Of a stretch of 64,000 nt of DNA, positions 30,440-37,656 are shown piece by piece. Source of the DNA: Bacillota bacterium (GTDB lineage Bacteria; Bacillota; Desulfotomaculia; Desulfotomaculales; VENG01); NCBI GenBank assembly GCA_009711705.1, contig VENG01000007.1:310001-374000 (forward strand). Direction: 5' to 3'. Under the pieces are notes generated by a model that was given only the letters and a program-made list of their open reading frames with translations, was not told where the DNA came from and searched no databases. The translations under genes and the position numbers were made by a program. Numbering within the stretch: position 1 is the stretch's first letter; every line of letters begins with the position of its first letter.

Positions 30440-31297
30440 TTACTCAGGCCGGGCAAAGAATTTAGTTAGATCTGCTACATAATTAGGGTTACCATCCACT
30501 TCAAATTTGCCAGTAAAGTAAGCTACGGTGCCGTCAACTTTTCCACCGGCTATATCCAGCCATAGCTGTTCGCCTACGGTTATGGTTATTGTTGAACTGT
30601 CTACCTCACCTTCACCTGTAGTACACAGGCCGTCCTTAATGGTAACATAATACTTGCCGGGATGCCCTTTATTAATGACAAACTGGTAAGTCCGGGATAC
30701 TCCTTCAGCTTTTTCTGGCACGAATCTTTTTTCCAGGCCTACCAGGTACTGCTCAAAAGGCGTGTCTCTATTTAAAGCTGGCTCATTGGTATCTTCTGTA
30801 CCTGTATCAGCAGGAGGTTCACTGGGTGGCTCAGCCGGTTCCTCTGGGTCTTGTGCCGGCTGAGGGGTGTCTGCTTTAGAAGGAGACGTAATAATTACAG
30901 TTTGTGTGCTACCATCCCAATTAACACTTGCACCCAGGGCTTCGCTTACAAAACGAAGGGGTACCATGGTACGGCCCTCATAAAGCTTGGCAGGGACGTC
31001 CAAATTTACGGATGCACCATTCTTGAAAGCTTTACCCCCTATAATAAGCTGAATTTCTGTATCTCCCACCGATGCAGTTACCGTATTAGTGGCGCCATCC
31101 CAGTTTACTCCGGCTCCGAGGGCTTCAAAAATTGCCCGCATGGGTACCAGAGTTCGACCGTTATCTATGATGGGTGGTGTGTCCAGGGTTAGCTCGTTAC
31201 CATCAAGTGTTATGTTTGGGCTGCCCGCGTATGCAGGTACGGCTAAGGTAAGAGCCATTAGAAAGGTGAAAATAATAATTAAACACTTTTTACGCAC
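30440..31297 (-). CDS. Secreted stalk-domain protein with C-terminal SCP2-like domain
   Basis: A 285-residue exported protein; GTG start preceded by GGGAGGA; signal peptide ends near AYAG. Residues 27-140 are a complete PF07833-type domain with both motifs (RTLVPMRAIFEALGAGVNWD and RTMVPLRFVSEALGASVNWD). A Pro/Glu-rich linker (about 143-180) follows. The C-terminal ~100 residues (HPGKYYVTIKDGLCTTGEGE, then EQLWLDIAGGKVDG) resemble the SCP2 sterol-carrier fold, which binds hydrophobic ligands. A lipid-binding surface protein is a reasonable but unproven inference. Confidence 0.75.
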   Translation of the reverse strand: MRKKCLIIIFTFLMALTLAVPAYAGSPNITLDGNELTLDTPPIIDNGRTLVPMRAIFEALGAGVNWDGATNTVTASVGDTEIQLIIGGKAFKNGASVNLDVPAKLYEGRTMVPLRFVSEALGASVNWDGSTQTVIITSPSKADTPQPAQDPEEPAEPPSEPPADTGTEDTNEPALNRDTPFEQYLVGLEKRFVPEKAEGVSRTYQFVINKGHPGKYYVTIKDGLCTTGEGEVDSSTITITVGEQLWLDIAGGKVDGTVAYFTGKFEVDGNPNYVADLTKFFARPE

Positions 31298-31497
31298 TTA
31301 AATTCCTCCCTTGTTAGTTAGGTAGTTAATGCTTATCGCAAGCTTTGTTAAGCTACACCTCCCTTTCCATAAATTCGATTGAGTATTCATTCATTATATT
31401 CTGAATTGATAGTGAAATCAATAAATTTCTGGTTATTAAAAAACTAATAGTTTGTTGCCGATTGAGAACAGCCAGGGGACTTTCCGGGACTGCTGAA

Positions 31498-31556
31498 AAA
31501 ATCCAGATTCGTGTCGTTCAATAAATACTCAGATTCTTCGCTGCACTCAGAATGAC
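31498..31556. repeat. CAGAATGACA-type dispersed repeat
   Basis: The stretch ends in TTCGCTGCACTCAGAATGACA, a text found around many bacterial genomes at insertion points and near rRNA spacers. It directly abuts the truncated doc fragment. Confidence 0.4.
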
Positions 31557-31558
31557 AA

Positions 31559-31682
31559 TCAAGTTGCTTTGGGTTGCCCTAAAGCAGAATCGAGCAGTTC
31601 TTCGTCCCGAACTCCGTGAGAACCGCCGTAGGTCTGAATGAGTTGTTCATGAAATAAAAGGATAAGCCTTTCAGGCAAAAAG
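31559..31682 (-). pseudogene. N-terminal fragment of a Doc (death-on-curing) toxin
   Basis: The minus strand encodes FLPERLILLFHEQLIQTYGG followed by SHGVRDEELLDSALGQPKAT, then stops. This is the conserved N-terminus of Doc/Fic toxins. The catalytic HPFxDGN region is missing and the 5' end is cut by a GGGGACG palindrome. It matches the longer broken doc at 35978-36308 almost exactly. Confidence 0.75.
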
Positions 31683-31686
31683 GGCA

Positions 31687-31709
31687 GCCAAGGGGACGTT
31701 CCCTTTGGC
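31687..31709. repeat. GGGGACG-type palindrome
   Basis: GCCAAGGGGACGTTCCC followed by TTTGGC is an inverted repeat. Related copies lie at 33763-33795 and 35946-35972. It interrupts the doc fragment. Confidence 0.6.
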
Positions 31710-31735
31710 AGGTTGTATGAGGCAAAAGTAAAAAA

Positions 31736-31745
31736 GTGGTATAAT
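31736..31745 (+). promoter_or_regulatory. Extended -10 promoter of the first Rpn-type gene
   Basis: TGGTATAAT is an extended -10 element; no good -35 is seen. The same text AAAAAAGTGGTATAAT precedes the second copy at 39995. The predicted start point is only about 15 bases before the TTG start at 31767, so the in-frame TTG at 31713 cannot be used from this promoter. Confidence 0.6.
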
Positions 31746-31766
31746 ACAAGAAAGGCTGTGTATAAA

Positions 31767-32780
31767 TTGTCCACAAAACAATGGCATCCTATGTTTGTTA
31801 CCTCCCTTAGGGAAGCCTTATCGGATGCCGGTCCCGGTGATATTGAGATTAAAGATGAAGTAGCTCTCTCGTCAAAACCACTGGACGTAGATGTTTTAGT
31901 GGTTAAGAAAAAAGATGCTATAAAGCTAAGGCACCCGGTGGCGGATATTTTTCGGAAATATAACCTTTTTGAATTTAAAAGTCCGGATGACTATTTGGAA
32001 CCCAATGACTACGATAAAGGCTTGGCTATTGCCCGCCTTTACAAAGTGTTGGAACATCCAAAGATGAATAACCTGGATCAATTAACACTTACATTTGTAA
32101 GCAGTAGACACCCCCGGGCCATGTTAAACATGATAAAAGATAGGGGAGTAAAAGTTTTAAAGGATATGCCCGGTTCCGGCTTTTACCGGGTGGATGGTGA
32201 AGCAATACCCGTACAAATTACGGTGTTGAGGGAATTGACAAAGGCAGACCAATCATATATGTTTTCAATATTCCTGGCCAGAAATGAAAAGCTAAAATTG
32301 AGCAGCACCTTAATATTGGTTCAAAAGTGCCTGGAAGATCCTAAAAATGTGTACCGCAAGGACTTAATGGAATTCCAGTTTAAAAATAAATTGGTAACAG
32401 ATAAAGAGCTGGAGGTGATATTAAGGATGGCTGATGAAATGAGTGCAGAAGAAAAAGCAAAAATAGAGGACTTGTTAGCTAATCATCCTTTTTCCCGTGC
32501 AATGTTTGAAAAAAGGCAGGAAAAATACCGGGCGCAATGCCTGGCGCAAGGACGGGAACAAGGACGGCAGGAAGGTCGAGCAGAAGGCATACGGACGGCA
32601 ATTTGCAGATTCTTGGAAAGTAAATACGGAAAAGATTCGGCTGACTTGCGGCAAGCGATACACGAGATTTCAGATCCTGGTGTTTTGGACGAAGTGGCTG
32701 GAAGATTATTTACCGTTCCTTCCTTGGAAGAAATGCGGTGTATTGTTCAAGAAGGGTTGCAAAAATCTCATAAAAAATAG
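31767..32780 (+). CDS. Rpn-family PD-(D/E)XK nuclease/putative transposase, copy 1
   Basis: A 337-residue protein with a PD-(D/E)XK core: Asp40/Asp42 (PLDVDVLVV) and E69-F-K71 (LFEFKSPDDYLEPNDY). The C-terminal part contains GREQGRQEGRAEG, a charged repeat typical of Rpn/YhgA-type proteins, followed by a helical end. Rpn proteins promote RecA-independent recombination and are thought to be mobile. The start was chosen at the TTG shared with the copy at 40022. The two copies are about 95 percent identical by eye and differ mainly in the number of REQG/REEG repeats. Confidence 0.7.
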   Translation: MSTKQWHPMFVTSLREALSDAGPGDIEIKDEVALSSKPLDVDVLVVKKKDAIKLRHPVADIFRKYNLFEFKSPDDYLEPNDYDKGLAIARLYKVLEHPKMNNLDQLTLTFVSSRHPRAMLNMIKDRGVKVLKDMPGSGFYRVDGEAIPVQITVLRELTKADQSYMFSIFLARNEKLKLSSTLILVQKCLEDPKNVYRKDLMEFQFKNKLVTDKELEVILRMADEMSAEEKAKIEDLLANHPFSRAMFEKRQEKYRAQCLAQGREQGRQEGRAEGIRTAICRFLESKYGKDSADLRQAIHEISDPGVLDEVAGRLFTVPSLEEMRCIVQEGLQKSHKK

Positions 32781-32802
32781 TACGTAGGGCTCGGCCTTTT
32801 TC

Positions 32803-32859
32803 AATAACTCAAGTTTTCGGTGCCTGGCACCGAAAATGGCACCGAAAACTTGAGTTATT
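32803..32859. repeat. RAYT-type REP palindrome (57 bp, extended)
   Basis: AATAACTCAAG and CTTGAGTTATT are the outer arms. The inside holds three GGTGCC/GGCACC pieces, one more than the other copies, so two alternative stems are possible. It sits 22 bp after the Rpn gene, as the palindrome at 41097 does after copy 2. Confidence 0.8.
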
Positions 32860-32949
32860 TGTATTACAGCATATTTCCCTTTCCATAACCTTATATATCA
32901 TCCTGCTTTGTACGGCTGGAGGGCCCTTGTTCTTCCACTGAGACTTTCT

Positions 32950-33183
32950 TTATTTTTTATACTTTTGAAACCGAAAGAATTCTTCTTCATTACTAAACCC
33001 TAAATCTTTTACCATTTTGTTGAATGTTCCGCTGGGAATGTCTCTCCCTTCGGCGTGAATATGAATGGACACTTGACGATACTGGCCGTGAGAATCTATC
33101 CCCTCCCAAACAAAACGATTACCCATCCTTCTTTTTTGCAAGCCTAACTTTTTGCAGACTTTGATAAATACTCTAAAACACAT
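32950..33183 (-). CDS. HicA-like toxin
   Basis: A 77-residue protein with the HicA/YcfA fold pattern: a helix with KKLGLQKRRMGNRFVW, beta strands ending in VSIHIHAEGRDI with the expected His, and the C-terminal helix SGTFNKMVKDLGFSNEEEFF. HicA toxins are small double-stranded-RNA-binding-fold RNases. The frame is open for ten residues upstream without a better start codon, so the N-terminus is uncertain. It follows a Phd-like antitoxin gene by 11 bases on the same strand, implying a two-gene toxin-antitoxin operon. Confidence 0.65.
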   Translation of the reverse strand: MCFRVFIKVCKKLGLQKRRMGNRFVWEGIDSHGQYRQVSIHIHAEGRDIPSGTFNKMVKDLGFSNEEEFFRFQKYKK

Positions 33184-33194
33184 GTACCCATGTA

Positions 33195-33626
33195 TTAACT
33201 CCCGAAAATGAGCTTTTTTATCTCGTCTCTATCCTGGCAATGAGCCAGTCTTAAAACATAAGGGTAGTGAGTTTTCCTGTCTGGAACATGCAAAAATAAC
33301 TCGATTCGATTAATAAAATCCCTTGTATAATCAAATGCAAGGTCAATTATTTGTTCGGTGGTTTCTTCCAGAGTGTCAGCATATGCGTATAATCTGAGTT
33401 CGTCCAGATGAATATTATGGGTTTTAGTTTCTTGGTCATAATAAATCTTGGGTTCGAATGAAAATGTTTCTAACATATCCAAAAGGAGCTTGGTATTCAA
33501 AAGTGAGCAAGTTTGCCGATCTTTGCTTTTAGCGTCCATACAGAGGATTTCTCTGCCGGTCAAGGCTTTGTCGATGAACTTGCGTAAATCTTTTCTGAAC
33601 TCGGCAATAGTAACGGTGGTAGTCAT
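33195..33626 (-). CDS. Antitoxin-like protein with Phd/YefM-like N-terminus
   Basis: A 143-residue protein, ATG at 33626 with GGAGGG nine bases upstream. The N-terminal ~45 residues (TTTVTIAEFRKDLRKFIDKA) resemble Phd/YefM antitoxins, which bind DNA. The C-terminal ~80 residues (LEETTEQIIDLAFDYTRDFI, then HYPYVLRLAHCQDRDEIKKL) are unlike classical HicB. Together with the following HicA-like gene it seems an unusual pairing. A conserved antitoxin of this build is the favoured view; exact family not certain. Confidence 0.6.
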   Translation of the reverse strand: MTTTVTIAEFRKDLRKFIDKALTGREILCMDAKSKDRQTCSLLNTKLLLDMLETFSFEPKIYYDQETKTHNIHLDELRLYAYADTLEETTEQIIDLAFDYTRDFINRIELFLHVPDRKTHYPYVLRLAHCQDRDEIKKLIFGS

Positions 33627-33762
33627 AGGTAATCCCTCCGGATTGTTTTTACCCAATAATTCTCACTCCTACAATAACATACGTTTTTATATTTGTACAT
33701 ATTGTATGTTTCAATGAGAGAGGTTATTACTTACGGGTATCTATGAAGCTTTTAAATGTTAG

Positions 33763-33795
33763 CACCTGCCAGGGGGACGCACCCTGTGGCAGGTG
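33763..33795. repeat. GGGGACG-type palindrome
   Basis: CACCTGCCAGGG and CCCTGTGGCAGGTG form an inverted repeat around GGACGCA. It is the best-preserved member of this three-copy family. Confidence 0.65.
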
Positions 33796-33822
33796 GGGTA
33801 TTGCCGGATGTAAAACAAAAGA

Positions 33823-33850
33823 GAATCCCCTTTCCGGGGGATTTTGTTTT
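33823..33850. terminator. Short bidirectional terminator-like hairpin
   Basis: AATCCCC and GGGGGATT pair around TTTCC, with T-rich sequence following on either strand. Confidence 0.55.
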
Positions 33851-33955
33851 AAAACTTCCTAAACACCAATAGTTTAAATATGGTAAACAAAACTGTTGAT
33901 CGAAAAGAATATGTGTTTCAATAATAACACGTTGGTATAGTAAGGATGATATCTT

Positions 33956-34363
33956 GTGTTGAAACAGCAGGAAATTGATATATCCAGACACTGTTTAATC
34001 AAGAAAGTATCTCCCTATCTTATTATTTTTTTTGGATCTGCATTGCCTGGTAGGATGTTACCGGAAAGCGACATAGATATAGCTTTTTTGTCAGACCAAG
34101 AGCTGGGTGCTTATGATGTATTTATGATAGGTCAGGAGTTAGCCGGCCTTTTATGTCGAGATGTGGACCTGGTGGACTTGAAAAGGGCTTCCACTGTATT
34201 TCAGGCACGGGTGATCATCACCGGAAAAGTTGTTTACTGTAATGATGAAGCTAAACGCATGTTATTTGAAATGGTTACCTTAAAAAAATACGCCCGATTG
34301 AATGAAGAGCGCATGCATATCATGGGTAAATTATTGGAAAGAGGTTTGCCGCATGAGGGATGA
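33956..34363 (+). CDS. MntA-type minimal nucleotidyltransferase (antitoxin of HepT/MntA pairs)
   Basis: A 135-residue protein with the minimal nucleotidyltransferase motif: FFGSALPGRMLPESDIDIAF gives GS-x10-D-x-D, and VDLVDL supplies the third acidic position. MntA antitoxins neutralise HepT (HEPN) RNases by AMPylation. The GTG start follows AAGGATG. The expected hepT gene starts at 34353, overlapping by 11 bases as in normal pairs, but is truncated after about 15 recognisable residues, so the antitoxin is now an orphan. Confidence 0.78.
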   Translation: MLKQQEIDISRHCLIKKVSPYLIIFFGSALPGRMLPESDIDIAFLSDQELGAYDVFMIGQELAGLLCRDVDLVDLKRASTVFQARVIITGKVVYCNDEAKRMLFEMVTLKKYARLNEERMHIMGKLLERGLPHEG

Positions 34364-34421
34364 CGTGGTGATTAATAAGGTAATGGTGATTAAGAAGTGC
34401 AATTCTTTTGTTTCCCAATAA
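34353..34421 (+). pseudogene. Truncated hepT (HEPN toxin) start
   Basis: The ATG overlapping mntA begins MRDDVVINKVMVIKKC, the usual HepT N-terminus, then runs into unrelated residues and stops at 34421. The junction coincides with a doc remnant on the other strand (34414 onward), so a recombination removed the toxin body. Confidence 0.65.
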
Positions 34422-34470
34422 ATGGATGGTTGTTGCATATGTGGTACCCGTATACTGCTGTCATTTCTAT
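34408..34470 (-). pseudogene. Short Doc/Fic remnant
   Basis: The minus strand reads MTAVYGYHICNNHPF, matching the segment MAAAYGYHICRCHPF of the broken doc at 35978-36308. It is all that is left and joins the truncated hepT. Confidence 0.55.
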
Positions 34471-34541
34471 TAGGTAAATTTTTTTTATGCCGAAGTTCGC
34501 TTAAAGACTATGGATAAGATTAAGAATCTTTACTGGCCTAA

Positions 34542-34570
34542 TTGAAGGCATATCATTATCATGATATAAT
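34542..34570 (+). promoter_or_regulatory. Promoter and probable operator of the Phd/RelE-type operon
   Basis: TTGAAG and TATAAT are separated by 17 bases, 26 bases before the ATG. TATCATTATCATGATA, an inverted repeat, lies between and over the -10 box, and a further TTGATA follows. Autorepression by the antitoxin is the usual arrangement in such operons. Confidence 0.65.
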
Positions 34571-34596
34571 ATTGATAGGTTTTGGGAGGTGTTTTT

Positions 34597-34854
34597 ATGC
34601 CATCAATTAGACCAAGCTCAGATCTAAGAAATAAGTACAGTGAAATATCTGAGTTCTGCCACAAGTATAATGAGCCTGTATATATTACCAAAAACGGTCA
34701 GGGTGATCTAGCCGTGATGAGTATCGAAACTTATGAAAAGCTTGTTGGAAAATTTGAGCTGTACAAGTTGATTGATGAGGGCGTTGAAGCCATGAAAACG
34801 GAGAAAGTAAGACCTTTTAAAGAAGCATTGGCTGACACTTATAAGGACTTATAA
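34597..34854 (+). CDS. Phd/YefM-family antitoxin
   Basis: An 85-residue protein beginning PSIRPSSDLRNKYSEISEFC, with the typical ITKNGQGDLAVMSIETYEKL segment, both conserved in Phd/YefM antitoxins. The ATG follows GGGAGG. The C-terminal helix that would wrap the toxin is complete. The downstream RelE/ParE gene starts one base after the stop. Both genes appear intact, the only clearly complete type II pair with canonical partners in this zone. Confidence 0.88.
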   Translation: MPSIRPSSDLRNKYSEISEFCHKYNEPVYITKNGQGDLAVMSIETYEKLVGKFELYKLIDEGVEAMKTEKVRPFKEALADTYKDL

Positions 34855-34855
34855 T

Positions 34856-35170
34856 ATGGCGACATACGACCTTCTAATTACAAAGCCTGCTGAGGATGAT
34901 TTGTTTGAAATCGGCAGGTATATTTCGAAGGAGTTATTGGAACCTAAAACAGCGCAAAGGGTTATTTCTAGAATTGCAGATGCAATCAGCACGCTCGAAG
35001 ACATGCCGTTTAGAAATGCACTAATCAACGATGAACGTCTGGCTCAAATAGGTATTAGAAAGATATTAGTCGATAACTACATTGTGTTTTATATCGAAGT
35101 CGAGGGAATTAAAACAGTTACAATTATCAGGGTGCTTTATAGTAGAAGAGATTGGCAGAATTTATTGTAA
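34856..35170 (+). CDS. RelE/ParE-family toxin
   Basis: A 104-residue protein with the RelE/ParE fold signature: YDLLITKPAEDDLFEIGRYI at the N-terminus, IGIRKILVDNYIVFYIEVEG and TVTIIRVLYSRRDWQNLL at the end. The last motif is typical of ribosome-dependent or gyrase-directed toxins of this superfamily; which one cannot be told. It is coupled to the preceding antitoxin. Confidence 0.87.
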   Translation: MATYDLLITKPAEDDLFEIGRYISKELLEPKTAQRVISRIADAISTLEDMPFRNALINDERLAQIGIRKILVDNYIVFYIEVEGIKTVTIIRVLYSRRDWQNLL

Positions 35171-35195
35171 CAAACCAAGGGGGCGGTCCTTAAAG

Positions 35196-35694
35196 CTTAT
35201 TAGCCCTCTCCATTACTTTATAAACCATCCGTGCTGCTTCGGCCCGGGTTATCGCTTTATCTGGCTTTAGGGCTCCTTTTTCTGTTAAGGGAAGTAGCCC
35301 GGCCTGGATGCTGGCGATTATATGGGGCCTGTTACACTGTCCCCTTTTAAGTTATAGCTATTCTATCTATGCATGGCTTGTGTGTACATCATGTTGGGCA
35401 TGGTGCCGATTTTCTCAAAATAACGGGTGGAACCGGAAAGGGGGCGGTCAAAGACAGTGATGTTAAGTTCACCACTGTTTTAACGTCCTTATCCTCGTCA
35501 TCCGTAGCGGATTTATCTAATGTTACTGAAACGCTAATGGTGTTTTCCCCGGGCTCCAGGATGTACTAGTCCAACAGCCATAGGTCCGAGTCATCTTCTC
35601 CGTACTGCATGGCTTCCTCACCGTTCACCTGTACTTCCTCGGCATCTTCTACGCGCACCTGGATGTCCACTTTGTTGGTGGTGGAATAAATGCT
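35196..35694 (-). pseudogene. Decayed copy of the SLH-domain protein gene at 41146-42621
   Basis: The stretch repeats the 3' end of the intact gene (SLH part, 35196-35330), then jumps to the region around TATTTTTCTACCTATGC-like middle text (35345-35410), then to the N-terminal region (35410-35694), each piece 85-95 percent identical by eye. Two internal deletions and in-frame stops (for example TAG near 35566) make it non-functional. It ends where a modular repeat begins. Confidence 0.85.
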
Positions 35695-35942
35695 TTTTAA
35701 AATAGACCCACTAGAAATCCTTATGTGCCAAACAGTAAAAGCCTTTTATAGAAAGCCCAAGCAACTCTGAATCCCATGAATCCCGTTAATCCCGTCAAAG
35801 GGTTTTAATCTTTTATCTCTTAATCATTAACCAGTAGCCCCGCACAACATCCCTTAATCAGCCAAGACACCAACCTAAGCCCATCTAACTTACCTATCCT
35901 GCAATCCTGTAATCCTGTCCAAAAAGGTCTTAAATCCTTTGA
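35695..35942. repeat. Partial modular repeat unit
   Basis: The interior of the ~480-bp unit is present (CTTATGTGCCAAACAGTAAA, then CCCGTTAATCCCGTC near 35799 and ATCCTGTAATCCTGTCC near 35919) but the opening GACGGGAT part is missing. Confidence 0.75.
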
Positions 35943-35945
35943 AGG

Positions 35946-35972
35946 CAGCCAGGGGGACGTTCCCTGTGGCTG
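35946..35972. repeat. GGGGACG-type palindrome
   Basis: CAGCCAGGG and CCCTGTGGCTG pair around GGACGTT. It lies at the 3' end of the broken doc gene. Confidence 0.6.
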
Positions 35973-35977
35973 GTGTG

Positions 35978-36308
35978 TTATTCTATATGGTTTATGATTG
36001 ATGCTACATTTTTTTCAAGCCATTGCACCAGCTCATCTTTTGTTAATTCCCCGGATGCCAGTTTTATCATCATGGTATAAGTTTCCATCGATGAACGGAT
36101 GGCAGCGGCATATGTGATACCCGTATGCCGCTGCCATTTTTATAAGACTATCATGCAGGTATTTATCCTCAAAAGTTGCTTTAGGTTGCCCTAAAGCAAA
36201 ATCGAGCAGTTTTTCGTCCCGGACTCCGTGAGAACCACCGTAGGTCTGAATGAGTTGTTCATGAAATAAAAGGATAAGCCTTTCAGGCAAAAAGATTATT
36301 CTTCTCAT
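35978..36308 (-). pseudogene. Doc/Fic toxin gene with internal deletion
   Basis: The 5' part starts with ATG overlapping the antitoxin stop (ATGA) and encodes RRIIFLPERLILLFHEQLIQ, ..., ending at the Fic motif HPFIDGN. There the reading frame is lost; one base over, a second frame encodes ETYTMMIKLASGELTKDELV to the stop at 35978, which looks like the true Doc C-terminus. The segment between (normally KR and about 20-25 residues after the motif) is deleted. Substrate modification is therefore abolished. Confidence 0.75.
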
Positions 36309-36497
36309 TTTGCTAAAGCTTTTAAAGTGTTTTTAAATTTACTATTGGTGTTTTCAAAGCTAAAAGCCCATTTTTTAAACTCTGGGTCGTAAGGCGTCAG
36401 CTTGAAGCCGTCGCTGGTTTCAATAACGTATAGTTCCTTGCCTTCTTGCAGATTGTATTTTTCCATGAGCTCCTTAGGAATAGTAACCCCAAAATCT
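36305..36497 (-). pseudogene. 5'-truncated AbrB/MazE-type antitoxin of the doc pair
   Basis: The frame reads FGVTIPKELMEKYNLQEGKE, LYVIETSDGFKLTPYDPEFK and ends NTLKALAK. This is the usual antitoxin that precedes Doc in many Firmicutes. The N-terminal strand with the start codon is missing; an internal ATG at Met10 could still give about 55 residues. Its stop overlaps the doc start. Confidence 0.65.
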
Positions 36498-36640
36498 TAT
36501 TGAAAAGCCCTCTCCCGGACATTTTTGGCCACCTCTTCCAGCTGGTTTTCGTCCTCCACCTGCCAATGCCGTTTATCCAGGCTTTCCAAATATTGCGTAA
36601 AAAATTTCCACAATATCCTCCCGTAAACCGAAAACAACAA
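36498..36640 (-). pseudogene. C-terminal fragment of an unidentified protein
   Basis: The minus strand encodes KFFTQYLESLDKRHWQVEDE followed by NQLEEVAKNVRERAFQ and a stop. The composition looks like real coding sequence, but no family is recognised and no start is present. It ends exactly where the truncated antitoxin begins. Confidence 0.35.
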
Positions 36641-36667
36641 GTCAATGTATATCTCCGGGATTTGGCT

Positions 36668-36712
36668 AATAACTCAAGTTTTTGGTGACAGTCACCAATT
36701 TCTTGACTTATT
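36668..36712. repeat. RAYT-type REP palindrome, left of the transposase gene
   Basis: AATAACTCAAG and CTTGACTTATT are the outer arms and GGTGACAGTCACC the core. It is 53 bp upstream of the transposase start. Confidence 0.8.
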
Positions 36713-36764
36713 GGGGGTTGTGCGATATTATTTTTGCAAAATATGGGTAAGGGGTGCGGTTTTG

Positions 36765-37595
36765 GTGGGAAGGTTTCCGCGCATTGAATTTGAAGGTGCT
36801 TTGTATCACGTAATTCAGCGGGGAAATAACCGCGAGTTTATTTTTAGCCGGAACAGCGACAAGAACTACTTGCTTAGAAGGCTGATTGCTGGTAAAAAAA
36901 ATCTCGATTTTAGGTTATTTGGCTATGTAATCATGGGCAATCATTATCATTTGATATTACAAACGTTAAAAGATCCCCTGCATAAAGTGATGCATTATGT
37001 CAACGATGCTTTTGCCAAGTATTATAATAGCAATCAAGAACGTACCGGACACGTTTTCCAGGGACGGTACACGGGGATATTGGTGCAGAATGAAAGGTAT
37101 GCATTGACCCTGTTGAGGTATGTGCACCAGAATCCTGTCAGGGGTGGAATATGTAATAATGTGTGGGAATATCCCTGGAGCAGTGACATGTATTACCGAC
37201 AAAACCGGCAGTGTTTTGTCGATATAGATCTCCTGCTCGATATATTCTCCGGTAACCGGGAAAAGGCCATAGCAAGCTACAAGGAATTTGTGCAAGAACA
37301 AGAAGAGGAGACTTACGATTACAGTGCTATGAGGGTGATGGGCGACGAAGACTTTGTGTCGGAGCACAGCTCCGCGGGGGACAAGCCTACCGGTGAAGGG
37401 CTGGATGAAATTCTTCTAAGCACCGGGGTGAGTTCAAAGGAATACCAATTGATAAAAAGCGGGAGTCGCAAGAGAGACCTTACGCCGTACAAAAAAGCCT
37501 ATGCACGGGAAGCTCGCCAACAAAACTATACCCTGCGGCAAATCGCCCGGCACATATTCCTCACAGAATCTAATATTTCCAGATTACTAAAATAA
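36765..37595 (+). CDS. REP-associated tyrosine transposase (RAYT, IS200-like Y1 family)
   Basis: A 276-residue single-strand HUH nuclease. The family N-terminus RIEFEGALYHVIQRGNNRE, the HUH motif in VIMGNHYHLIL (His60, His62) and the catalytic Tyr119 in LRYVHQNPVRGG are present. The C-terminal region (DLTPYKKAYAREARQQNYTL, then IARHIFLTESNISRLLK) is a helix-turn-helix extension found in a RAYT subgroup. GTG start after AAGGGGTG. REP palindromes flank it on both sides and several more lie within 20 kb, the expected arrangement of a RAYT and its substrates. All key residues are intact, so it may be active. Confidence 0.9.
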   Translation: MGRFPRIEFEGALYHVIQRGNNREFIFSRNSDKNYLLRRLIAGKKNLDFRLFGYVIMGNHYHLILQTLKDPLHKVMHYVNDAFAKYYNSNQERTGHVFQGRYTGILVQNERYALTLLRYVHQNPVRGGICNNVWEYPWSSDMYYRQNRQCFVDIDLLLDIFSGNREKAIASYKEFVQEQEEETYDYSAMRVMGDEDFVSEHSSAGDKPTGEGLDEILLSTGVSSKEYQLIKSGSRKRDLTPYKKAYAREARQQNYTLRQIARHIFLTESNISRLLK

Positions 37596-37635
37596 CTCAA
37601 GAAAATGGTGACAGTCACCTCAAACTTGAGTTATT
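37591..37635. repeat. RAYT-type REP palindrome, right of the transposase gene
   Basis: AATAACTCAAG and CTTGAGTTATT with the core GGTGACAGTCACC. The TAA within its first arm is the stop codon of the transposase. Confidence 0.8.
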
Positions 37636-37656
37636 GATTAAAGGGAGGTACCCGAG

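Noticed and set aside
36397..36645. Minus-strand frame of 82 codons between doc and the REP
   Set aside because: It mixes frames of two remnants; the better reading is an antitoxin fragment plus an unidentified C-terminal fragment.
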